Shown: positions 32,645-40,943 of the stretch, in pieces
How the letters are laid out: each line of letters begins with the position of its first letter
Position numbering within the stretch: position 1 is the first letter of the stretch
From: Candidatus Woesearchaeota archaeon
Lineage (GTDB): Archaea > Nanobdellota > Nanobdellia > Woesearchaeales > UBA10216
Reading direction: 5' to 3'
Assembly (NCBI GenBank): GCA_016188155.1
Contig: JACPIH010000010.1
Coordinates: 1-54,898 of the forward strand
DNA: 54,898 nt
The notes under the pieces: model-generated
Database searches by the model: none
The model's input: only the letters and a program-made list of their open reading frames with translations
Told to the model about the DNA's origin: nothing
Program-made: the position numbers and the translations under genes

Positions 32645-33493
32645 CTATCGCGTGCAATTGCAGTTTACCCTTCCGCAGGGTTTTGGTTCTGTATTCCCCT
32701 GCAGAAGCCGAACGACCTTCTCCGTGAGTTCCTTCACTTCCAGTTCCATGTAGGGGTTTAGCACCACAGTCTTGCTGCTGTTGTGGTCAAGGTACCTTAC
32801 AACAGCTTTTGTAACTGCGGTATTGAACTTTTCCTGCAGAAGCATCATATAAGCCGCAGCCTGCACCCTATGGGAGGGCCAGACTCCATCAGAGGGCATC
32901 TTTCCTGTTTTTAGCTCTATCGGTAGGATAGTGTTTGGGTGTATTTCAACCCTGTCAACAGTGCCTTTTAGCCTCAACATTGGCGATTTCACTTTCAGCT
33001 CCGAAAGTATTTTTGGCGAGAGCATCTGCCAGAGCTCTTTGCCAAACACGCTGCTCTTTGCGGCAAAGCTGTAAACATTTTCAGCCCTTTCGCCGGCTTC
33101 GGCGGCAGCTATCGGCTGGAGTTTTGCAACAACCTCCTCCGGGGCTATATCAAACAGAGCCAGGGAATTGCTGTGGCTAGCAACAACGTGCCGCAGAAGG
33201 TTTTGGTATGATTTTGAATATGCCTCCAATATTATTTCCCGTGAGGTTTCTGGCAGGTGAACCACAAGGGCTTCTTCGTATTTGTTGGTGAGGTCGTAGA
33301 ACTTGTGCCTTATGCCCCCAAGCACCATTGCGGGATTAAGTTTTTCCTCATAGCCGAGAACCTTCTGCTGAAACAGGAGCCTGGGGCAATACATGTATGA
33401 TGTAAGGTCGGTTACTGAAATCATAGCACTGGCTGCGGCGGCATCGGTTTCCACGGTAGCTACAGATTCTTCCTTTTTTCCCAGTCCTTCCAT
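32645..33493 (-). CDS. Cas4-like PD-(D/E)XK nuclease with Fe-S Cys cluster
   Basis: 282 residues. RecB-family nuclease landmarks are GGIRHKFYD (His), LKGTVDRVEI (Asp), PIELKTGK (Glu, Lys), and HRVQAAAYMMLL (QxxxY). One Cys near the N-terminus (SYMYCPRLLF) and three at the end (CGRVNCNC) would bind a [4Fe-4S] cluster as in Cas4 and AddB. There is no CRISPR array or other cas gene in the window, so a repair or end-processing role is more likely. ATG 33493 was chosen; the longer frame to 33832 runs through a palindrome. TATA-like ATATTTAAA is at 33528-33536. Confidence 0.85.
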   Translation of the reverse strand: MEGLGKKEESVATVETDAAAASAMISVTDLTSYMYCPRLLFQQKVLGYEEKLNPAMVLGGIRHKFYDLTNKYEEALVVHLPETSREIILEAYSKSYQNLLRHVVASHSNSLALFDIAPEEVVAKLQPIAAAEAGERAENVYSFAAKSSVFGKELWQMLSPKILSELKVKSPMLRLKGTVDRVEIHPNTILPIELKTGKMPSDGVWPSHRVQAAAYMMLLQEKFNTAVTKAVVRYLDHNSSKTVVLNPYMELEVKELTEKVVRLLQGNTEPKPCGRVNCNCTR

Positions 33494-33527
33494 TTTTGCA
33501 GTCAGGGGCAAGAAATCGTTGTTTGTG

Positions 33528-33565
33528 TTTAAATATGTTGCCCGGGCATGTCCAGTGTCCAGTGA
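33528..33565 (-). promoter_or_regulatory. Promoter module of the Cas4-like gene (second ACTGGAC module)
   Basis: On the minus strand TCACTGGACACTGGACA (33565-33549), then TGCCCGGG (33548-33541), then the TATA box ATATTTAAA (33536-33528). The order and spacing match the module at 6529-6568. The TATA box is about 38 bp before ATG 33493. Confidence 0.65.
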
Positions 33566-33569
33566 AACC

Positions 33570-33636
33570 TTCTTTGGCAAGCACAAGCCGACAGTAGTCG
33601 GCTGTGCAGTCCTGCCAAAGCAGGACTTGCAAAGAA
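33570..33636. repeat. Y-shaped palindromic element between Cas4-like and tyrS genes
   Basis: Outer helix TTCTTTG (33570-33576) with CAAAGAA (33630-33636), extended by GCAA/TTG pairs around one bulge. Inside, hairpin 1 is AGCCGAC (33586-33592), loop AGTA, GTCGGCT (33597-33603), lengthened by CAC/GTG around a bulged A. Hairpin 2 is AGTCCTGC (33608-33615), loop CAAA, GCAGGACT (33620-33627). It sits 4 bp from the promoter module of the Cas4-like gene and about 80 bp from the tyrS TATA box. Confidence 0.7.
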
Positions 33637-33712
33637 GCTTTACCAAGAAATCCACAATGTCAGAACGCACTTCTTGCGGAATTTTCGGAATTGTTGCGGC
33701 AAAAACAAAAAG

Positions 33713-33721
33713 ATTTATATC
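33713..33721 (+). promoter_or_regulatory. TATA box of tyrS
   Basis: ATTTATATC is centred 27 bp before ATG 33744, predicting a leaderless mRNA. Confidence 0.6.
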
Positions 33722-33743
33722 GTTTGGTTCGGCAGCGGCTACC

Positions 33744-34820
33744 ATGGATATTGAGGAAAGGCTGTCTTTAATTAAAGAAGTTGGTGAGGAAATAATCACT
33801 GTTGATGAGCTTAGGCACCTTCTTGAGACCAAGCCTCATCCGGTGGCTTATGATGGCTTCGAGCCCAGTGGGGAGATGCACATAGCACAGGGAATTCTTC
33901 GTTCTATTAATGTCAACAAGATGATTAAGGCAGGTGTGAGTTTCAAGATGCTTGTTGCCGACTGGTTTGCCTGGATGAACAACAAGCTTGGCGGCGACCT
34001 GGAGAAAATCAGAGTAACTGGCGAGTATTTCATCGAAATGTGGAAAGCCTGCGGCATGGACATTGATGGTGTAGAGTTCATCTGGTCAAAAGATTTGGTG
34101 AGGCAGGAAGGCCACTGGAAAACAACAATTGACATAGCAAGGGCATCTACTGTTCAAAGGATTTTGAGAACAAGCCAGATTATGGGGCGAAAGAGCACAG
34201 AAACGTTAAGCGCTGCACAGGTTATTTACCCTTGTATGCAGGCTGCGGATATTTTTCACTTGAAATGCGATATTTGCCAGCTTGGCATGGACCAGCGCAA
34301 GGTCAACATCCTTGCGAGGGAGGTGGGGCCAAAGCTCGGCTTCTGGAAGCCTGTTATAGTAAGCCACCATATGATACTCGGCTTATTGGAACCAAAAACA
34401 GCCTATACAGACACTGACGATCGTTTGCTTGATTTAAAAATGTCAAAGTCCAAGCCAGATTCGGCAATTTTCATGACAGACAGCGAAGCGGATGTCAAGC
34501 GAAAGATAAGCAAGGCATACTGCCCTGAGAAAAAAGTTGAGGAAAACCCAATCCTTGAATACTGCAAATATATCATTTTTGAAAAGTTTGATGTGGTGGA
34601 AATAAAGAGGCCTGAGAAGTTTGGCGGAGACTTGAGTGTTGAGAGCTACAGTGACTTGGAGAAGTCGTATGTTGCCGGGAAAATTCACCCGGCAGACTTG
34701 AAAGCGGCTGTTGCCGAGAAGCTGAACGAGCTGATTGAGCCTGTCAGGAAGCATTTTGCTACCAACGCGAAAGCAAAGAGGCTTCTTGAGCAAGTAAGGA
34801 GCTTTGAAGTGACGAGATAA
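33744..34820 (+). CDS. tyrS: Tyrosyl-tRNA synthetase, archaeal type
   Basis: 358 residues, class I synthetase of the archaeal/eukaryal TyrRS type. The HIGH-type motif is MHIAQG (about residue 47) and the KMSKS motif is KMSKSKPDSAIF (about residue 232). VAYDGFEPSGEMH and MQAADIFHLKCDICQLGMDQRKVN are typical TyrRS active-site segments. ATG 33744 is the only start that places the TATA box upstream; the frame open from 33393 runs through the palindrome and promoter of the divergent gene. Confidence 0.95.
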   Translation: MDIEERLSLIKEVGEEIITVDELRHLLETKPHPVAYDGFEPSGEMHIAQGILRSINVNKMIKAGVSFKMLVADWFAWMNNKLGGDLEKIRVTGEYFIEMWKACGMDIDGVEFIWSKDLVRQEGHWKTTIDIARASTVQRILRTSQIMGRKSTETLSAAQVIYPCMQAADIFHLKCDICQLGMDQRKVNILAREVGPKLGFWKPVIVSHHMILGLLEPKTAYTDTDDRLLDLKMSKSKPDSAIFMTDSEADVKRKISKAYCPEKKVEENPILEYCKYIIFEKFDVVEIKRPEKFGGDLSVESYSDLEKSYVAGKIHPADLKAAVAEKLNELIEPVRKHFATNAKAKRLLEQVRSFEVTR

Positions 34821-34907
34821 AGTGTGACGGAAATTTCTTTCTGATAAAATTTATATACAGGCTGTGCTGTGTGAGTTAAGTTTTTGTTTATTTCGGGGGA
34901 TTTTTTT

Positions 34908-36359
34908 ATGCCTGCTAAATCTGCTGTTAAGTTTGAAGATGCTTTTGACCTTGACATTGCACATTCGGCCATTGAGCATGCGAGAAAGATTGGAGCGAGC
35001 TATGCTGATGCCAGGCTGGAGGCGACGTCAGTGAACGGCTTTGTCCTGAAGAACGGCGTGCCTCAGGTTGCAGGCTTTGACAGGGTCTCAGGCATCGGCA
35101 TCAGGGTTGTTATGAATGGCACTTTGGGCTTTGCATCAACCAACGACATTTCGAAGGAGAATGTGAGAAATGTTATTGAGAAGGCCGCAAGGATAACTGC
35201 TGCCGCCTCCGCAATAGGCGAGAAGGTAAAATTCAGCCACGAGAAGGCCGAGGTTGCCAGTTATGAGGTAAAGCAGAAGGTGAAGCTGGATGATTTAAGC
35301 CCTAAGGAAAAGCTGAAGGTGCTTTTTGATGCTGAAAAAGCCATAAAATCAACAAAGGCCAATGCCACAGGCAGGTTCTTTTCAATGTCAGATTTTTACA
35401 CAGAAAGGTATTTTGCCAACAGCGAGGGCAGCCGCGTCCTTTCAAAAATTCCGAGGACTGACTTCTGGTATTTTATCACGGTTGAGGAAGCAGGAAGGAC
35501 TGCCCAGAGATACTGGCAGTACGGCGCGGCCGGTGGCTTTGAAAAGATTTACGGCTATAACTTCCCAGCAGTGCTTGCTGGCGAGGTAAAGGCAACTCAT
35601 GCCAACCTAAAAAAAGCTGTGGCCCCTCCGAAGGGCAAGGTTGACCTGGTGGTTGCACCCCAGATCACCGGCATCATGGTTCACGAGAGCGTCGGCCACC
35701 CTTATGAAGCTGACAGGGTTTTGGGAAGGGAGGCAGCACAGGCAGGAGAGTCTTTCATTTCAACAAAGATGATTGGAACAAGGATTGGTTCCGCTGCAGT
35801 CAACATTGTGGATGACCCCACTATTCCCGGTAGCTTCGGCTATTACTTGTACGATGACGAAGGTGTGAAGGCGGGAGAGCGCTGGCTTATTAAAAAAGGA
35901 ATCATAACAGGGCTTCTTCACAACCGCGAGACAGCAGCAGTCCTTAATTGCAAGAGCAATGGCTCAGCCAGGGCAACAGGTTACGACAGGGAACCGATTG
36001 TAAGAATGGCAAATTCCATTGTCAAGCCCGGGGATTACAATGAGGGAGAGCTGATTGAGTCTGTTAAGCATGGGGTTTTCCTGAAAAATTTCATGGAGTG
36101 GAACATCGATGACAAGCGCCTGAACGCCAAGTATACGGGCGCAGAGGCATACATGATAAGGAACGGGAAGCTAGCCGAACCTGTATGGAGGCCCACTATA
36201 GAAATCTCTACGCCAAAGCTCTGGAGCTCTGTTGATGCGGCAGCAGGCAATATGGAGTACCATGCCGGAACATGCGGGAAGGCAGAGCCGATGCAGGCAA
36301 TACCTGTCTGGTTTGGAGGCCCGAGCATGCGGATAAGGAACGTGAGGCTGAGCTTTTAA
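34908..36359 (+). CDS. tldD: TldD, zinc metalloprotease subunit
   Basis: 483 residues. The HExxxH motif is HESVGH (in GIMVHESVGHPYEADRVLG), characteristic of TldD. With TldE it forms a heterodimeric protease that degrades or matures peptides. The downstream Cys/His region near DDPTIPGSFGYYLYDDEG is also typical. ATG 34908 follows GGGGGA by 8 bp and a TATA-like AAATTTATATAC (about 34846-34857), so a leader of about 25 nt with a Shine-Dalgarno is expected; this differs from the leaderless norm here. It overlaps tldE by TAATG. Confidence 0.95.
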   Translation: MPAKSAVKFEDAFDLDIAHSAIEHARKIGASYADARLEATSVNGFVLKNGVPQVAGFDRVSGIGIRVVMNGTLGFASTNDISKENVRNVIEKAARITAAASAIGEKVKFSHEKAEVASYEVKQKVKLDDLSPKEKLKVLFDAEKAIKSTKANATGRFFSMSDFYTERYFANSEGSRVLSKIPRTDFWYFITVEEAGRTAQRYWQYGAAGGFEKIYGYNFPAVLAGEVKATHANLKKAVAPPKGKVDLVVAPQITGIMVHESVGHPYEADRVLGREAAQAGESFISTKMIGTRIGSAAVNIVDDPTIPGSFGYYLYDDEGVKAGERWLIKKGIITGLLHNRETAAVLNCKSNGSARATGYDREPIVRMANSIVKPGDYNEGELIESVKHGVFLKNFMEWNIDDKRLNAKYTGAEAYMIRNGKLAEPVWRPTIEISTPKLWSSVDAAAGNMEYHAGTCGKAEPMQAIPVWFGGPSMRIRNVRLSF

Positions 36360-37717
36360 TGAAAAAAATGTCTGGAAAAATTAATGACGCACACTCAATA
36401 GCTGCTTATTTGGTAAAGCAGCTGAAGAAGAAAGGCACTGATGACGTTGTGGTTTCTGCCGTGAGCGAGGAGGCCACTCAGCTGAAGTTTGCCAACAGCA
36501 TGATAAGCACCACACAGATGTGGCATTCTGACAAGCTGAACATATTCTTGGCCATTGACAAAAAGCTCATAGGCACAAGCATAAGGGACCTTTCAACAAA
36601 AGCTGCTGATGACGCTGTCAGCAGGATGCTCAAGTTTGCTGCTGCCGCTCTTCCGAATCAGGAGTATATGGGCATTGCTGAGGGGCCTTTCCGCTATGCA
36701 GGCATTCCAGAAACTTACGACAAAAACATAGTTGAGCTCGGTGAGACTGCCATTGACCTCCTTAAAGGGGCCATAAGCGTTGCCCACAAGAACGGCGCAA
36801 AGCGCACAGCGGGGGTTTTTGAGACGACTTTTTTCAACACTTACATGCTCACTTCAAACGGTGTCGAGGCCGAGGATAAGGGCACGAAGGCTTATTTTTC
36901 TGTAAGGGCTTTTGTTGACAAGTACGCCTCTGGCCACCACATATGCAACGCAAGGGTGCTCAGGAAGTTCACGCCTGAAGCGAGCGCTGAAAGGGCTGCC
37001 GTAATTGCCAAGCAGGCCGTTAACCCGCTGCCTAGCATTCCTGGAACATACGACGTGGTTTTTTCGCCATTGCCTTTCGCGAACATTTTGGAAAGCGTCG
37101 GAAAGGCCGCCTCAATATTTAATGTTGAGTCAAAGCTTTCCTGCTTCTCAGGCAAGCTTGGCAAGAAGGTTGGCAGCGACAATGTAACTTTGGTTGATGA
37201 TGGAACCCTGCCAAATGGCTTTGACAGCATGAGGTTTGACGAGGAAGGAACCCCAACAAGGAAAAATACCATTATTGAAAAGGGTGTTTTGAAGACTTAC
37301 CTTCACAACACTTCAACCGCGAAGAGGCACAAGGTAAAAACTACGGCAAATGCCGGCCTTGTAACCCCGCTTCCGTTCAACCTTATTTTGCAGAATGGAA
37401 AATTTAATAAGGAGGAAATGATACGGCAGGTAAAGCGCGGGCTGATTATCACAAATGTCTGGTATACAAGGTTCCAGAACTACGAGACAGGGGATTTTTC
37501 AACAATACCACGGGATGGCATGTTCCTAGTAGAGAACGGGAAGGTCACCGGCCCTGTCAAGGAGCTAAGGATAAATGACAACCTGATAAGGATTTTGAAG
37601 AACGTTTCCGCGGTTGGCTCAGAGCCAGAGCCTGTTTTTGGGTGGGAGGTTGAAATCCCGACCATTACGCCTGCCGTGCTGGTCAGGGATGTTAAGATGA
37701 CAAAGTCAGTGGAGTAA
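36359..37717 (+). CDS. tldE: TldE/PmbA, partner subunit
   Basis: 452 residues, the PmbA/TldE paralogue of TldD lacking the HExxxH zinc motif, so it is the non-catalytic partner. It retains the shared fold (LVDDGTLPNGFDSMRFDEEGTPT; LHNTSTAKRH). ATG 36359 shares one base with the TldD stop (TAATG), so it is probably translated by coupled re-initiation. The longer frame starting at 36272 lies within tldD. Confidence 0.94.
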   Translation: MKKMSGKINDAHSIAAYLVKQLKKKGTDDVVVSAVSEEATQLKFANSMISTTQMWHSDKLNIFLAIDKKLIGTSIRDLSTKAADDAVSRMLKFAAAALPNQEYMGIAEGPFRYAGIPETYDKNIVELGETAIDLLKGAISVAHKNGAKRTAGVFETTFFNTYMLTSNGVEAEDKGTKAYFSVRAFVDKYASGHHICNARVLRKFTPEASAERAAVIAKQAVNPLPSIPGTYDVVFSPLPFANILESVGKAASIFNVESKLSCFSGKLGKKVGSDNVTLVDDGTLPNGFDSMRFDEEGTPTRKNTIIEKGVLKTYLHNTSTAKRHKVKTTANAGLVTPLPFNLILQNGKFNKEEMIRQVKRGLIITNVWYTRFQNYETGDFSTIPRDGMFLVENGKVTGPVKELRINDNLIRILKNVSAVGSEPEPVFGWEVEIPTITPAVLVRDVKMTKSVE

Positions 37718-37757
37718 GCGGCAGCATCAAAATCGATTCGTTAAAAATGCAAAAAGG

Positions 37758-38918
37758 GTGTGCTTGATAGTTACTGAAGGCAGTGTTGAAAATGAAGGGG
37801 GAAGGCTTTCTGATGTTGTTTATGACCACACAATAAGCCTTCTTGAAGAGGAAAACGCGCTTCTCAGGAAAACAGTAAGCCAGCTCAAGGATGATGTGGA
37901 CAGGCTTAAGCGCTCTCCCCTTATGGTTTGCGAGGTTGTAACGGCAAAAGGCGGCAATGCTGTGATAAAGATGCCTAACGGCAACAGGTTCTTCGTTGAC
38001 ATTCTTTCGGGCTGCGGCAAGCTAAGGCCTGGCGAGCTTGTTTTTGTTGAGCAGAAAAACCTTTCTGTCGTGAAAAAAGCTAGCGTTTCAAAAAGGTATG
38101 GTGTTGAAAAGTTCGTGATTGTTGAGAAGCCAAACGTGCTTTGGGGTGAAATCGGAGGGCTTGAGGAGCAGATAAGGGAGATTCGCGAGATTGTTGAGCT
38201 GCCCCTTAACAAGCCTGAGCTGTTTGAAAAGGTCGGCATTGAGCCACCTAAGGGCGTTCTCCTTCACGGCCCACCAGGAACCGGGAAAACGCTCCTTGCA
38301 AAGGCCGTGGCAACCGCCACAAATTCAACGTTTATAGAAATTGTCGGCTCTGAGCTCGTCCAGAAATTCATTGGGGAAGGCGCCAAGCTCGTTAAGGAAA
38401 TCTTCAACATGGCCAGGCAGAAAGCCCCTTCCATTATTTTCATAGACGAGCTGGACGCATTGGCCGCCAAAAGGATGGATGTTGGCACCTCTGGCGAAAG
38501 GGAAGTCCAAAGGACGTTTATGCAGCTTCTGGCCGAGATTGACGGGTTTAAAGGCCTGGGTAATGTCAAGATTATCGGCTGCACCAACCGGAAGGACATA
38601 CTCGACCCGGCAATACTGAGGTCTGGCAGACTGGAAAGACACATCTTTTTCCCGCTGCCGGCAAAAGATGCCAGGAAGGAGATACTCAGGATTCATGCCA
38701 AGGCCATGAATTCAAGCGACATCGACATGGACAGAGTCATAGGCCTTACAGAGAACTTTACCGGTGCCGAGATAAGGGCTGTCTGCACCGAGGCAGGCTA
38801 CTTCGCAATAAGGGAATCCCGCTCATCAGTTGACACAACCGACTTCATTAACGCAGTTGCAAAGGTAAAGAGCAAGGAAGAAGCTGAAAGCACAGAATAC
38901 GTGAAGATGTTTGGTTAA
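37758..38918 (+). CDS. pan: Proteasome-activating nucleotidase (PAN)
   Basis: 386 residues. An N-terminal coiled coil (about 18-52: SLLEEENALLRKTVSQLKDD), an OB domain (about 55-110), then the AAA+ domain with Walker A HGPPGTGKT, Walker B IIFIDELDAL, and the arginine-finger region RSGRLERHIFFPLP. It unfolds substrates for the 20S proteasome. The C-terminus is VKMFG; the usual HbYX gate-opening motif has Tyr in the penultimate position, here Phe. GTG at 37758 is the likely start. A six-codon frame ATG 37747 to TGA overlaps that start. Confidence 0.94.
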   Translation: MCLIVTEGSVENEGGRLSDVVYDHTISLLEEENALLRKTVSQLKDDVDRLKRSPLMVCEVVTAKGGNAVIKMPNGNRFFVDILSGCGKLRPGELVFVEQKNLSVVKKASVSKRYGVEKFVIVEKPNVLWGEIGGLEEQIREIREIVELPLNKPELFEKVGIEPPKGVLLHGPPGTGKTLLAKAVATATNSTFIEIVGSELVQKFIGEGAKLVKEIFNMARQKAPSIIFIDELDALAAKRMDVGTSGEREVQRTFMQLLAEIDGFKGLGNVKIIGCTNRKDILDPAILRSGRLERHIFFPLPAKDARKEILRIHAKAMNSSDIDMDRVIGLTENFTGAEIRAVCTEAGYFAIRESRSSVDTTDFINAVAKVKSKEEAESTEYVKMFG

Positions 38919-38925
38919 GTTCTAA

Positions 38926-39044
38926 TGAGTTTCGAGTTTTTGATCGACCTTTTTAGTAAAAAGGTCGCGTGCTCTCCAGTTACTCCCGTTCTTCATAGCC
39001 CGCTTTCGCGAAACTCAGAGGGTGTTCACGCGATCATTGCACGC
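38926..39044. terminator. Palindromic block between pan and trm5 (convergent)
   Basis: Outer TGAGTTTCG (38926-38934) with CGAAACTCA (39009-39017) encloses the T-rich hairpin GACCTTTTT (38946-38954), loop AGT, AAAAAGGTC (38958-38966). Competing long-range pairs are TGATCG (38941-38946) with CGATCA (39031-39036), and CGCGTG (38966-38971) with CACGCG (39027-39032). A second internal arm is not obvious. It is placed to end both convergent transcripts, and its left part matches the palindromes at 12296 and 54381. Confidence 0.55.
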
Positions 39045-39092
39045 ATTGAAAGGGAGTGAAAAGGTGTTTATAAACCTTCGCTGCTGTTGCAG

Positions 39093-39899
39093 TCAGAGAA
39101 CCTTGAAATCAACACATACCCTGTAAGCCCTTGGAGCCAGCTGACCGCATTTCACGACATTTAGGATTTTAATTTTCCTTTTTGCTGCTGCGGCAGCTTT
39201 TATGACTTTTTCTTTTGCCTTTTTTGGAATATCTTCTTCCTTTTCAAAATCGTAAAAATGGATTATGGTGCCTTTTTTTGCTGCTGCGAAAGCAACGCCC
39301 AGAAAAGCCTCGGCACCTTTTGGCAGTGGCATCGTTATGCGGTCAAACTTCAGCTTGAGCTTGGGCACTATTTTACGCACGTCACCGCAGAATAGTTTGA
39401 CTTTGGCCTCGATTTTGTTCAATTTCACGTTTTCTGTGGCGTATTTGTGGGCAATTTTGTTCAGTTCAACCCCATAAACCGATGCTGCCGCCGTATTTTT
39501 TGCTATTTCAATCACAAACGGCCCCACCCCTGAGAACATCACAAGCACTTTTTCCGGCTTTTTAATCTGCAAGAAGACCCTTTTCCTTTCTGTTGCCTGC
39601 CTTGGCGAAAAGTATGTTTTGACAATATCAAGATTCAGCAAAACCTGGTTCTCTTTGTGGATAGTAACAGTTCTTTTTTCGCCGTAAATGTGCTTTAGCT
39701 TCTGTATCCGCAGCTTACCTTCGTGCCCTCCAATGCGCTTATACACTGCCCTGACATTTTTCTGTCGTGCCACTATTCTTCCGGCAATTGCTTTATCCCT
39801 GTTTTTCACCCTATTTGGTATTTCTACTATGGCGATGTCTCCAATAATGTCAAATGCTCTGATGCTTTTCAAGCGAGCGGCTTCAGCCAAAGAACTCAC
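39093..39899 (-). CDS. trm5: tRNA (guanine37-N1)-methyltransferase, Trm5 family
   Basis: 268 residues. Class I SAM methyltransferase with motif I MFSGVGPFVIEIAK, GVELNKIAHKYATEN, and MPLPKGAEAFL, the Trm5-type catalytic loop; DIIGDIAIVEIP at the N-terminus is the Trm5 D1/D2 start. It makes m1G37 in tRNA and prevents frameshifting. GTG at 39899 overlaps the fen1 stop (39883) by 17 bp, consistent with translational coupling. A further in-frame ATG at 40004 lies inside fen1 and would add non-conserved residues. Confidence 0.92.
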   Translation of the reverse strand: MSSLAEAARLKSIRAFDIIGDIAIVEIPNRVKNRDKAIAGRIVARQKNVRAVYKRIGGHEGKLRIQKLKHIYGEKRTVTIHKENQVLLNLDIVKTYFSPRQATERKRVFLQIKKPEKVLVMFSGVGPFVIEIAKNTAAASVYGVELNKIAHKYATENVKLNKIEAKVKLFCGDVRKIVPKLKLKFDRITMPLPKGAEAFLGVAFAAAKKGTIIHFYDFEKEEDIPKKAKEKVIKAAAAAKRKIKILNVVKCGQLAPRAYRVCVDFKVL

Positions 39900-40917
39900 C
39901 GAGGCCTTTTTGCTTTTTGGCTGTATTTGATTGCTCAAGCTCTTCAATCTGCTTCTCCACCCTTTGCTGTGAGAAGTCGTGCTTTTCGCACAGTATTTTG
40001 ACAAGCTTTGCCGTGTTTATCTGGCGGAATTCCAGTTTGTAACCGTCGGTAACTTTCGGGTGCTCAAAAAGCTCCAGGACTTCCTGCCAAGGGTAGCTGA
40101 AGTGCTTGCCCCAATCAACAGCAGCAAATATCTTGGCTGGCGTTTTATGTTCCTTTACTGTCTTCAGGGCTGTTTTTGGGCCTATGCCTTTTATGCCTCC
40201 TGTGTTGTAGTCTGTGCCGACGAGCATTGCAAGGCAGATTAGCTGCTGCTGCGTGATGCCTAATGAGGAAAGCACTTCCTCGAGCAGGATAAGCTCAGGT
40301 TCTACGCGGCTGTAGCCAAGCGCCCCCGCCTGCTTCCTTCTGCCTTCAATTGAAAGGTTCCTTACAACTCTTGTGGCGCTGAAAAGAAGGCTGTCAGCAT
40401 CCTGCGAGGCTATCGCGTAGGCGTCTTTCCTTGCAACAATGCGCGCAGCTTGTGCTTCGCCCTCGCTTAAGCCCTGAACCACGGGCAAGCCCAGGGCTTC
40501 AATGACCTCTTTTGCGTCTGCAATCATTTCCTTTGTGAGCCTTGTTGACCTGGCGGCATAGCGCTTCATTTCCTCAATGTCACCTTTCTTCTCGGCTTCA
40601 GTGTACTTCTCAGCTGCCGCTTCCTTTGCCTCCGCCCTTCTTTTTATTTCAAGCTTTTTCAGCTTTGGCACTTCACCATCAAAAACGTAAGCAGGCTTTA
40701 CCCCCAGCTTCATCAGGTGTGTTGTCCTCGTAAACAGGCCGATCAGGTGAGAAGTTACATTGCCTTTTGAATCAGTGAAAAAAGCGCCATCCGGAGCCCT
40801 TATTGAGGTCAGGAACTGGTAAAGGTGGTTGGCCGCGTCTACAGCAACCACTTTGTTGCTGAAGTCTTCCAGCTTGGCTTCTTTTTTAGGCAGCAGCTCT
40901 GTTATTTGTACTCCCAT
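39883..40917 (-). CDS. fen1: Flap endonuclease 1
   Basis: 344 residues, full-length FEN1. N-domain VAVDAANHLYQFL and VFDG acidic residues, I-domain SEGEAQAARIVARK, QDADSLL, GTDYN and H3TH GIKGIGPKTALK. The last residues QKGLGEFFG form a PCNA-binding PIP box. It removes 5' flaps in lagging-strand replication and repair. Upstream neighbour is the wHTH protein, with a 26-bp gap; downstream trm5 overlaps by 17 bp, so the three may form one transcript. Confidence 0.97.
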   Translation of the reverse strand: MGVQITELLPKKEAKLEDFSNKVVAVDAANHLYQFLTSIRAPDGAFFTDSKGNVTSHLIGLFTRTTHLMKLGVKPAYVFDGEVPKLKKLEIKRRAEAKEAAAEKYTEAEKKGDIEEMKRYAARSTRLTKEMIADAKEVIEALGLPVVQGLSEGEAQAARIVARKDAYAIASQDADSLLFSATRVVRNLSIEGRRKQAGALGYSRVEPELILLEEVLSSLGITQQQLICLAMLVGTDYNTGGIKGIGPKTALKTVKEHKTPAKIFAAVDWGKHFSYPWQEVLELFEHPKVTDGYKLEFRQINTAKLVKILCEKHDFSQQRVEKQIEELEQSNTAKKQKGLGEFFG

Positions 40918-40943
40918 GCCAGAATGGGCTGTTGCCTTGTTTT

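Noticed and set aside
33494-33832. N-terminal extension of the Cas4-like ORF to 33832
   Set aside because: The extension passes through a TATA box, the ACTGGAC module and a palindrome, and overlaps the tyrS start.
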